The translations under genes were made by a program, and so were the position numbers. The notes beneath the pieces are model-generated. The model ran no database searches. It had not been told where the DNA came from and saw nothing but the letters and a program-made list of their open reading frames with translations. Source: Maricaulis sp036231565 (GTDB taxonomy: Bacteria > Pseudomonadota > Alphaproteobacteria > Caulobacterales > Maricaulaceae). Taken from it: a stretch of DNA of 64,000 bases. The number at the start of each line of letters is the position of its first letter. Positions within the stretch are counted from its first letter, which is position 1. Shown here in pieces: positions 17,630 to 24,316 of this stretch. The stretch lies in assembly GCA_036231565.1 (NCBI GenBank), contig JAZAHA010000049.1, positions 1 to 64,000 of the forward strand, in the 5' to 3' direction.

Positions 17630-17841
17630 AGGCGCCTCCCCAGGCGCGTGCCCTTTTTGTCGCAGATCAGCTCGTAGCGTGGCGAGCGCAGGATCAAGGG
17701 CGTGCCGGTGATGTCGTGCTTGTAGAAATAGGCCCATTGCACCGTGCCCGGCGTTGTATTCGGGTCCAGCAGCATCTGGGTTGTGCAGTGCGTATAGCCT
17801 TGCAGAGGCAGGGCTGGCGGCGGTGAAACAAGGTTCTTCAT
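17626..17841 (-). CDS. Small hypothetical protein (71 aa)
   Basis: I do not recognise this family. The protein starts MKNLVSPPPALPLQGYTHCT and ends KKGTRLGRRL with a basic tail. There is no signal peptide or membrane segment. The support is contextual: a strong GGAAAG ribosome site lies just before the ATG, its stop overlaps the methyltransferase GTG by 4 bp, and it is in line with the packaging operon. Its ribosome site lies inside a perfect hairpin (separate entry). Confidence 0.6.
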   Translation of the reverse strand: MKNLVSPPPALPLQGYTHCTTQMLLDPNTTPGTVQWAYFYKHDITGTPLILRSPRYELICDKKGTRLGRRL

Positions 17842-17846
17842 GAGAC

Positions 17847-17871
17847 TTTCCTTTCGTGTATGGAAAGGAAA
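17847..17871 (-). promoter_or_regulatory. Perfect 9-bp hairpin enclosing the ribosome-binding site
   Basis: TTTCCTTTC pairs perfectly with GAAAGGAAA across a 7-nt loop. On the minus-strand transcript the 3' arm is the Shine-Dalgarno sequence of the gene starting at 17841, five bases before its ATG. Folding would hide the ribosome site; as DNA it is also a good dyad operator. Confidence 0.65.
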
Positions 17872-17925
17872 TCGATGTCTCGTATCTCCGAGCTGGAGTC
17901 GTCCGCCGAATTCGTACCGCTCGGC

Positions 17926-18651
17926 CTATTTCTTCTTTTTTCGTTTGATATAGCGTCTCAGGGCCGTGCTGACGTAGCTGTCGAAGCTCTTGGGTTTGTC
18001 GGGTTTTTCGACGACGATGACTTTGACGCACGCCGTGATGAATTGCCCGGCCGGTGTGGCCGACCGCGAGGAATATTCGCCGGGCGCGGGCCGGTTGTGA
18101 TGCGTGACCTCTTTCTGTGTGGCGTCGGTGTAGAGCGCGGCAAGTTTATCGATCAGCCAGTCGACTTCGCGATCCTTATCGGCGCCGCCTTTTGCTTCCA
18201 TCTTTTTGCGAAGGCCGCGCGCCGTCTCACGCAGGACCTCATCCGAAAACGTATCAGCCGCCAGCCTCTTGATCACACCGCCCCTGGGGTATCTTGCCCA
18301 CAACGCGTCGATCATCGCGACTTCGGCCCGTCCGTTGAGACGCATTATGTCCGGCCCAGTGATCCGGTCGAGTTTGACAAGCTCTTCGAGCGCGGCTCCT
18401 GCTTCGCCCCGGGTAAACCTCTTCGGCCCCCGGCCGTCCCAGTTGCGATAGCGCGCGGCAATGTTGGTGAGTTGGTGGCGGAGGCCGGCGATCGTGTCGG
18501 CATCGGTCCGGCCGAGGTGTTCGGCGATCTCTTTGAGCGCCGCGTCGGACACCTCCAGGGGCTCGACGTCGTGGAAGCCATCATCGCCATGGTGGGGATC
18601 TTTGCGTGGGGGCATGTCCGGGCTCCTTTGTTCAAGGTGAGCCTCGATCAC
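17926..18651 (-). CDS. Hypothetical protein with basic C-terminus
   Basis: I do not recognise the family. It has 241 residues from the GTG at 18651, which forms a GTGA overlap with the upstream gene, or 229 from the ATG at 18615. The body is mixed helical with a central DIMRLNGRAEVAMIDALWARYP segment (in pieces) and a C-terminal YVSTALRRYIKRKKKK, whose terminal basic cluster suggests nucleic-acid binding. It is placed between two small genes and the packaging operon, where a small-terminase or regulatory protein might be expected, but no diagnostic motif proves that. Confidence 0.65.
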   Translation of the reverse strand: MIEAHLEQRSPDMPPRKDPHHGDDGFHDVEPLEVSDAALKEIAEHLGRTDADTIAGLRHQLTNIAARYRNWDGRGPKRFTRGEAGAALEELVKLDRITGPDIMRLNGRAEVAMIDALWARYPRGGVIKRLAADTFSDEVLRETARGLRKKMEAKGGADKDREVDWLIDKLAALYTDATQKEVTHHNRPAPGEYSSRSATPAGQFITACVKVIVVEKPDKPKSFDSYVSTALRRYIKRKKKK

Positions 18652-18860
18652 ATCCCATCAGACTGTCCCGGATCAACTATTACTTCGGCCGCACGGGCCA
18701 GCCGTTCGGCCTCCGCGATCCGCGCCAGTAGCGGGCCAATATCCTCTGGCAGGACACCCGCCTGGTTCTGCGCGGCCAGGGCCGCAGCGGCTTCCAGACA
18801 GGCGGTGATCTCCGCCATCAGGTGGTGGAAGAGGTCGGTGCGATCCTCTTCCGCCGGCAT
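18648..18860 (-). CDS. Small acidic helical protein (70 aa)
   Basis: Not recognised. It is Ala/Glu-rich and predicted almost all helix (LMAEITACLEAAAALAAQ; IGPLLARIAEAERLARAA), consistent with a small coiled-coil partner protein. Both ends overlap neighbours (stop with the GTG at 18651; start adjoining the stop at 18860), which supports it as a real gene of this operon. Confidence 0.6.
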   Translation of the reverse strand: MPAEEDRTDLFHHLMAEITACLEAAAALAAQNQAGVLPEDIGPLLARIAEAERLARAAEVIVDPGQSDGM

Positions 18861-19357
18861 CAGCGGTCCAGCCGCTCGATGAGGGCCTGCGCGATGGCGC
18901 GCATGCTGGTGAGCCGGTAGCGCGCATACTTGTCATCGCTGGCATGGCGCGGATTGGGCCGCAGGGACATCTTGTCCCTGGCCGCCTGGGCGATGTCGGG
19001 AACCTCCGCGGAGGGCACCAGCCAGGCGGTTTCCAGTTGGCCTGTCGTGCCGTCGATGGCAACGGCCAGCAGCGCCAGGTCCGGACTGTCGCGCCAGGTT
19101 TTCTGCCGGATATCGAACTGGACCGTGCGGGGCCGGTCCGTGTCCAGGAAGGTCCAGCTCTTGATCTGAAGCCCGATCGTGGCGTGGCTGACCTTGTCGT
19201 GGATCATCACGTCGATCGCGTCATCATCGACCAGCGGGACATAGCCGGAAAACCGGCCGTTCGAGGCGAGCATCAACTGGGTGGCGACCATGATCTCGGC
19301 AGCGGCGCCGAGCTGGCCGCCGGTGGGGCGGGGTGGTGTGTGCGTCCGGGTCATCAT
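18860..19357 (-). CDS. Predicted PD-(D/E)XK-like nuclease protein
   Basis: A 165-residue protein. The stretch PLVDDDAIDVMIHD followed about 10 residues later by IGLQIKSW fits the D...(E/Q)xK core of the PD-(D/E)XK nuclease fold, as in DUF4365-type and Holliday-junction-resolvase-like proteins. A following FDIRQKTW and the pattern LALLAVAIDG resemble the rest of that core. The first gene of the minus-strand cluster, it has a motif copy 12 nt before its ATG. The start is one of two adjacent ATGs (19357 or 19354). The enzymatic role is inferred from motif shape only. Confidence 0.6.
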   Translation of the reverse strand: MMTRTHTPPRPTGGQLGAAAEIMVATQLMLASNGRFSGYVPLVDDDAIDVMIHDKVSHATIGLQIKSWTFLDTDRPRTVQFDIRQKTWRDSPDLALLAVAIDGTTGQLETAWLVPSAEVPDIAQAARDKMSLRPNPRHASDDKYARYRLTSMRAIAQALIERLDR

Positions 19358-19369
19358 GGGGACTACACA

Positions 19370-19394
19370 CGCTTGGATAGCGGGGTGAGTCAAC
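19370..19394 (-). promoter_or_regulatory. Element-wide motif, copy 3 (nuclease-like/packaging operon)
   Basis: On the minus strand GTTGA, 15 nt and AAGCGTGTGT. TTGACT would serve as a -35 box. It is shared with copy 4 over GTTGA and AAGCGTGTGT, and with the same 12 nt between the motif and the start codon. AGTCTC also recurs 7-8 nt farther upstream in both. Confidence 0.65.
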
Positions 19395-19451
19395 CAGAAA
19401 AGAGACTCATGGGCTGTAGATCAATCGGATGCATCACTATCGGATATCCGG

Positions 19452-19655
19452 ATGGATATTCGTCATCGGCTTTCGGCCAACATGAAGCGCCTGCGCAAGG
19501 CAAAATCCTGGTCCCAGGAGGAGCTGGCCGATCAGGCCGGCCTGCACCGCACCTATATCTCCGGCGTGGAGCGCTGCGTACGCAATCCCACCATCACCGT
19601 GGTCGAGAAGATCGCGGTCGCGCTGGGTGCAGGATATGACGAGCTATTGGGGTGA
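19452..19655 (+). CDS. XRE-family transcriptional regulator
   Basis: A 67-residue single-domain helix-turn-helix protein: IRHRLSANMKRLRKAKSWSQ, then EELADQAGLHRTYISGVERC with the recognition helix at LHRTYISGVE, and the C-terminal half TITVVEKIAVALGAGYDELL. It is divergently transcribed from the packaging operon, 94 bp away, so it is the natural candidate to bind the shared upstream motif. Single-domain XRE proteins of this size often act as repressors of prophage-like elements or of restriction-modification genes. Confidence 0.9.
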   Translation: MDIRHRLSANMKRLRKAKSWSQEELADQAGLHRTYISGVERCVRNPTITVVEKIAVALGAGYDELLG

Positions 19656-19677
19656 GGCGCCGGTCTGGTTTTCCGGC

Positions 19678-21183
19678 CTAGTCATCCGGCGTGTGAAAGG
19701 CGCACATGCGGTCCCCGTCGCAGGCTTCCAGCCGGGTGCGCATCATCGCATTCATCCGCTCGGAGTGGTTGCGCGCCGTCTCATAGTCCCTGAATCGGCA
19801 CGGGGGTCCGATGTCGCGCGGATAGCCGGGTACATCGGCCGGCCAGTCAACGCCGGGCAGATCGGTAAAATCATCCTCCCAGAAATGGCAGACCAATTCG
19901 CCATTGCGATGGGCCTCGATCGCGGCCTCCAGGCTCTGCGCCTGATCAAACGCATTGGCCTGGATGCCATAACCCTCCGGGCGCGGCTGGTCGAAGGCGG
20001 GGCAGGCCTCCCGTCCGGCCTCCATCCCATCCAGAAGCTCAATGTCGACGATCTCCACATCCCAGCCTGGAAACGGATCCTGCGGTCCCGCTGGCACGCG
20101 GTCCGCGGCGATCCGGGCGCTGAAGGCCATCGGGTGGAGCGTCGTGTCGTCGGAGGTCAGATGGACATTGAGCGTGCCGCAGACCTGGCGGGCGGACTGC
20201 GGCAGGAGGGTGATCTGGCTACCCAGTGAGGCCGTGATCGGCGGTCCCCCATCAGCGGGCTCGGCGGGCAGGCTGGCATTGATATGGTCGATCACCGCCG
20301 GGGTAAGCGTGTCTTCCACCGAGGCGATGTGCTGTGCCGGCGCCCATGCGTGTTCCGGCGTCATCAGCTGCGCAAAATCACCCGACGCCGCCAGGCTCGG
20401 GCACCAGGCCGCAACATCCTGCGGGGACGCATCGGCGTTGATGATGGTCACGGGAAGCACCAGTTCGCGATCGCTCTGCGGCGCAAAGGCATCGATGCGG
20501 ATGGTCATCCAGTGCGGGCTCCAGGCGCGTGCCTGCGGCGTGGAGCGCTGATAGGCGATGCAATAATGATCCCCCTCGCGAAAGCCCGGCCGGCCCATAT
20601 GCGTGTGGACCGTGCCTTCGGGACGTTCGGGCATGACGCGTAGAAGGCTCCTGTGCATCATGAAACGCTGGCGCCCCTCCAGCATGCCGACCCCGTCCGG
20701 ATCGAAGTGCGGCAGATCGGCCCGCAGCCGGGCATAGGGATCGAGGATCCCGGCGCGCACATCATCGGGCAGGTTGGGGCAGTACTGGTCGAGGTCCGCC
20801 GCCGTGGCCTCGTGTGTGATGAGGTCGACGGGAAGCGCCCGCGGGGCGTCCGGATCGCCCAGGTCGGTGGTCTCCAGGCGGGCGACGAGGCCGTCATAGC
20901 GCTGATCGAAGTTGCCCGTCCCGCCGAACCGGTAGACGCCGCACACATGCATGCCGTCGAGAAAACGCGGTTCGACCAGCGCGATCGATCGCGTGTCCTC
21001 CCGGTCGGGCCTGGTCACCAGTGCGCGCTGAACGCCGTAGGTCAGTTGCCGCCAGGCCTGAAGATCATCGGTGGTCTCCGGATCGGACGGCCAGCGGCCG
21101 ACATACTCTCCAAAGGGCGAAGCGGCCTGCAGACCCAGCAGCGTGGTTCCAGCCATCAGAGCGAGAAGCGTGTGAGGTGTCAT
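19678..21183 (-). CDS. Secreted hypothetical protein with three internal repeats
   Basis: A 501-residue protein of unknown family. The chosen ATG at 21183 gives a signal peptide (LLALMAGTTLLGLQAA). The mature part seems to hold three related modules. Each opens with a Cys in a VCGVY/YCIAY/VCGTL strand. The first two then have an aliphatic PVDLITHEA / PVTIINADA strand and, about 8-10 residues on, a Cys-Pro in QYCPNL / AWCPSL. The third has a later Cys-Pro in REACPAF. Paired cysteines per module point to periplasmic or extracellular disulfides. It has its own copy of the motif shared with the mobile element, so it may be element cargo. No enzyme motif seen. Confidence 0.72.
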   Translation of the reverse strand: MTPHTLLALMAGTTLLGLQAASPFGEYVGRWPSDPETTDDLQAWRQLTYGVQRALVTRPDREDTRSIALVEPRFLDGMHVCGVYRFGGTGNFDQRYDGLVARLETTDLGDPDAPRALPVDLITHEATAADLDQYCPNLPDDVRAGILDPYARLRADLPHFDPDGVGMLEGRQRFMMHRSLLRVMPERPEGTVHTHMGRPGFREGDHYCIAYQRSTPQARAWSPHWMTIRIDAFAPQSDRELVLPVTIINADASPQDVAAWCPSLAASGDFAQLMTPEHAWAPAQHIASVEDTLTPAVIDHINASLPAEPADGGPPITASLGSQITLLPQSARQVCGTLNVHLTSDDTTLHPMAFSARIAADRVPAGPQDPFPGWDVEIVDIELLDGMEAGREACPAFDQPRPEGYGIQANAFDQAQSLEAAIEAHRNGELVCHFWEDDFTDLPGVDWPADVPGYPRDIGPPCRFRDYETARNHSERMNAMMRTRLEACDGDRMCAFHTPDD

Positions 21184-21195
21184 GCCCACAACACA

Positions 21196-21220
21196 CGCTT
21201 AGGTGAGGGCGTGTGTCAAC
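21196..21220 (-). promoter_or_regulatory. Element-wide motif, copy 4 (secreted three-repeat protein)
   Basis: On the minus strand GTTGACACACG, then CTAAGCGTGTGT, with GTTGA to AAGCG spacing 15 nt, 12 nt before the ATG at 21183. TTGACA is a consensus -35 box. Confidence 0.65.
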
Positions 21221-21387
21221 TGAAAAATGAGACTGATCGTCTACTTTTTGGGTGAACAAGTGCGTCTGCCTCGGCGCAGAAACGGACGTCGAGGGCCATG
21301 GTGGCCGCCGCTTTCGGGATAGTGCCATCGGATTAAACACCCAATTCAGGGAACCAGTGTCAATAGACGTGTAGCGAGCATGTACAA

Positions 21388-21422
21388 TTACTAGTAAGAA
21401 AAATAGAGCTACAACTTACTAG
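21388..21422 (+). promoter_or_regulatory. Repeated TTACTAG operator-like half sites before MazG-like gene
   Basis: A perfect 10-bp palindrome TTACTAGTAA (21388-21397) is followed by CTTACTAG (21415-21422), so CTAGTAAG and CTTACTAG form an 8-bp inverted repeat with a 16-bp spacer, ending 17 bp before the ATG at 21440. The surroundings are A/T-rich. Regulation of the defence genes is inference. Confidence 0.45.
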
Positions 21423-21439
21423 GCGTGGGGATAAATCGG

Positions 21440-23140
21440 ATGCTGATTGCGCGTTACGCGAAACACGTCCAAGAATCTGACCAGTTCAAAGAACGTCCTC
21501 TAGAAGAGCGGCGGCGAATAGCGATCTACGGCTTGGTATCCGAGGTCGGGTCGGTGATCTCCGCGGTGAAAAAGCAGATTCTCGGTGAGGGCGGTCGGCG
21601 TGACACCACCGAAGGTCTGTTAACCCGCCATGAACTGAAAGAGGAACTGGGCGATGTTATCTGGTACTGCTTCGCTCTAGCCGACCTAGAGGAAGGCGTC
21701 GAAGACGACATTCTCGCTCAGCAGCTTCGAAGCCTGCGCGGTCGGCTACAGGGCAGCGATGCCCGGACAGCGCTGTTTAGAGAACTTCTTGATGTTAAGC
21801 GGATCGAAGAATTTTGCACGCAGGCTGCCGCATTTCCAGACAAGAAGCAGCGGAAGTTCAGGGATTTTCAGAACATTGCATACCTGACAGCGCGCACCAA
21901 TTCACACGAACTTGTTGAAGTAAGCATCGCTGTCCTCACGCAACTCAGCGGACAATTGATGCGGCACCTGATTTCTGACGATGAGCGGCTGCTTCACGAT
22001 CAAATTAGAGATCGTGAAATAGTTGATCTACTAGGGGAAATCGCCTGGCATTTGGCGGCGATCGCTTCCGTTTACGAGCTATCGCTAGATGAGATTGTTA
22101 CAGAGAATGTCGAGAAAGCACAATTAAGGCGCCCGACTTCCAAGCCGACACCGCTTCACGATGGAGAACGTCCAAAGCCACAGCAGTTTCCAAGGCAGTT
22201 CGAGATTCAGTTCCTCACTGTGGCGGCCGGCCGTTCCAGGATGTACATGGGCGGCCGCCAGCTGGGAGACGATCTGACGGACAACTCCTACGACCCCGAC
22301 GGGTATCGTTTTCACGATGCGCTTCATTTGGCCAACGTCGCGCACCTAGGTTGGTCGCCTGTTTTCCGCAGTCTCATGAAGCGAAAGCGAAAAGATGACG
22401 AGAATCCGCTGATAGATGAAGTGGAGGACGGCGCCCGCGCTAAGATTATCGAAGAAGCCGTTCTGAAGGTCATCCACTCGGAAGGCGTCGCGATAGCCAA
22501 GATCGCCCATTCAGCTGATGGGACCAACGGTATCCCGCTGTTCTCCGATGACGTGGATATACCTCTTTCCTTTTTCAAACTCATTAGAAGATACGTGAGC
22601 GGACTTGAGGTTGAAAAGAACTCCTTCGAGGAGTGGAAAGCTTCTATTAGAGACGGTTACAAGATCTTCCAAGCGTTGACTGAGCACGGTCAAGGTACCG
22701 TCACGGTGCATCTAGATAAGCGCGAAATTAGCTTCAGACCGGAGGTTTACGTAGATCTTGTTGGAGCGGTTGGCGGCATTGGCTCCTTCAGTGTTTCTTT
22801 GCCTGATTTTGGGAGTAGTGAGCAGCTAGAAGCTAGAAGCTCGTTGACGGACGCGGAGAGCAAACGCCTTCAGGCATCAGACGAAGTAGCATTGGCATCT
22901 CACTACGCTGCAAAGAACGCGATCATGCAGTCGCTCGGAATTGAGAGGGCGTCTGCGGAGCAATTTGCGGCCTTGGATTTGACGGAGGTTCAGCCGGGGA
23001 AGTTTAGCGCGGATGTGTGGTCACCATTACGAGAAACTATGTGGCGTCGCGGCGTCGTCGCATTCAAGACGTCAATCTCACGCGATCAAAGCAGTGTGTA
23101 CTGCACGGCATTGGCTTGTTCCGATGTCGGCAGTGCCTGA
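21440..23140 (+). CDS. Multi-module MazG-like nucleotide pyrophosphohydrolase
   Basis: A 566-residue protein with up to three all-alpha NTP-pyrophosphatase-like modules. Module 1 (about 25-95) has YGLVSEVGSVISAVKK and ELKEELGDVIWYCFAL, with the E-x-x-D metal site (E69, D72). Module 2 (about 150-230) has ELVEVSIAVLTQLSGQL and EIVDLLGEIAWHLAAIA; its metal residues are partly replaced. Module 3 (about 280-370) has YRFHDALHLANVAHLGWSP, EDGARAKIIEEAV and HSEG, a pattern seen in MazG-like proteins of defence islands. Such enzymes cleave (d)NTPs to monophosphates. I start at the ATG at 21440, which has a GGGGA ribosome site 8 nt upstream; a GTG at 21425 lacks one. The C-terminal 150 residues are unassigned. 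Confidence 0.78.
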   Translation: MLIARYAKHVQESDQFKERPLEERRRIAIYGLVSEVGSVISAVKKQILGEGGRRDTTEGLLTRHELKEELGDVIWYCFALADLEEGVEDDILAQQLRSLRGRLQGSDARTALFRELLDVKRIEEFCTQAAAFPDKKQRKFRDFQNIAYLTARTNSHELVEVSIAVLTQLSGQLMRHLISDDERLLHDQIRDREIVDLLGEIAWHLAAIASVYELSLDEIVTENVEKAQLRRPTSKPTPLHDGERPKPQQFPRQFEIQFLTVAAGRSRMYMGGRQLGDDLTDNSYDPDGYRFHDALHLANVAHLGWSPVFRSLMKRKRKDDENPLIDEVEDGARAKIIEEAVLKVIHSEGVAIAKIAHSADGTNGIPLFSDDVDIPLSFFKLIRRYVSGLEVEKNSFEEWKASIRDGYKIFQALTEHGQGTVTVHLDKREISFRPEVYVDLVGAVGGIGSFSVSLPDFGSSEQLEARSSLTDAESKRLQASDEVALASHYAAKNAIMQSLGIERASAEQFAALDLTEVQPGKFSADVWSPLRETMWRRGVVAFKTSISRDQSSVYCTALACSDVGSA

Positions 23141-24150
23141 CTGCACGACATGTGGACTTGATCGTTTATTCCCCAATCGGGAGGGTACCAAGGTCTTGGC
23201 GGGCGTCCACTTGGCGCGAATTTCTGCTTTATGCGGGTTCTTCCGGCGACACCTTGAACCTCTGGGAATGCCGCTCGGGCGTACTTGGAAATCTCGCAGA
23301 ATAGGTTCTGGCAATCAATCAGTTGAAGCGGCCGACCCCAAAGCGACGGGAACTCGATATCGAGCTGGTCAAACCATTCATCCTGTTTGGCCGCCATATA
23401 TTCGATCACAGCCACGGGATCGAGATTACTGCTATTGGCAAAGCACTTGCTAATTCCATCAAGAGCCCCAGGCCCTGGGACCACAAACTCCATTTCGCTG
23501 AAGGATGTCAGGGGGCTGTAATTCAAATCGGTAACAAATTGGTACGCGAGAAACGGACCAATCGATGGCGCAGAAACCATCAATTCGAACGCGTCGGACA
23601 TCTTGGAGGCTTGAGCGATTCTCTCGGGGAACCGCTCTGCGAGCATAAATTCGACTAGTTTTAAATGGTTCTGGTGCTTATAGCGCTGCCCAAAAGCGCG
23701 CCCGGCAGAAGGCATTATGTATGCGGCAGAATAGATCCTCTCGCCTGACTCGAGGGCCCGCGTGAGGACGCTGTCAAACGCCGTGTAGGCATACGTCTCC
23801 AGAGAGACTTCACCCAGCTCCCGCTCTAGGAGCGTCCAAGTCTCGATCTTATTGAATAGCTTAAACAGGATTATTCGGAAAAATAGATCCTCGTCGGATG
23901 AGTGTTCGTAGCCACCATAAATCACGTTCTTGATAAGAAATTGGCTGACTCGATCGGAGGCTCTGTAGGCGTTGGTGAACTTAAACAGCCGTAGAACGCT
24001 GTCATCGGTGAGAGCGGGGCTGTTTGAGCCTAGCATACGTCGAAAGAAGATTTTTTGACGCTCTGCTGCGAACTTCCAGTACCCGAAAAAGACAGGTGAG
24101 AGTTCTGCTTGGACGCCAGAAATTTCGGCAGTATTTCGATGATTGCGCAT
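23086..24150 (-). CDS. aGPT-pyrophosphorylase-like protein (DNA-glycosylase fold, hmdU-modification family)
   Basis: A 354-residue protein resembling the alpha-glutamyl/putrescinyl-thymine pyrophosphorylase clade, also called the hmdU DNA kinase helical domain. Matching segments are GYWKFAAERQKIFFRRMLG, then LFKFTNAYRASDRVSQFLI, the RIILFKLFNKIETW helix, SAAYIMPSAG, and a helix-hairpin-helix-like APSIGPFLAYQFVTDLNYS leading to FVVPGPGALDGI. Relatives process hypermodified thymines in phage DNA and share the DNA-glycosylase fold; in bacteria they occur in mobile or defence loci. It is convergent with the MazG-like gene, and the two reading frames overlap by 55 bp at their 3' ends. Alternative starts lie upstream at 24204 (TTG). 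Recognition is from motif memory, so moderate confidence. Confidence 0.68.
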   Translation of the reverse strand: MRNHRNTAEISGVQAELSPVFFGYWKFAAERQKIFFRRMLGSNSPALTDDSVLRLFKFTNAYRASDRVSQFLIKNVIYGGYEHSSDEDLFFRIILFKLFNKIETWTLLERELGEVSLETYAYTAFDSVLTRALESGERIYSAAYIMPSAGRAFGQRYKHQNHLKLVEFMLAERFPERIAQASKMSDAFELMVSAPSIGPFLAYQFVTDLNYSPLTSFSEMEFVVPGPGALDGISKCFANSSNLDPVAVIEYMAAKQDEWFDQLDIEFPSLWGRPLQLIDCQNLFCEISKYARAAFPEVQGVAGRTRIKQKFAPSGRPPRPWYPPDWGINDQVHMSCSQALPTSEQANAVQYTLL

Positions 24151-24316
24151 ACGCGTTCTTGGGATGTGATTGCAGATCCAGCTGGCAGGATGTGGACGAA
24201 TCAATTCCTAGGTGAGTTCGGTCGTGATTGGAATCCACTTTCAAGCCTAGTTCAAAGCGGGCGTCACGCGGTCGCGCGCTTGTGGTTGTGTGCCAACTTA
24301 CCTGTATGGTGAATGG

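Noticed and set aside
21331..21360. AATTCAGGGAACC as the matching right attachment site for the recombinase element.
   Set aside because: Only one short match to the CAGGG array; no long direct repeat of the tRNA-Ser 3' end or its flank was found elsewhere in the window, so the right boundary remains unplaced.
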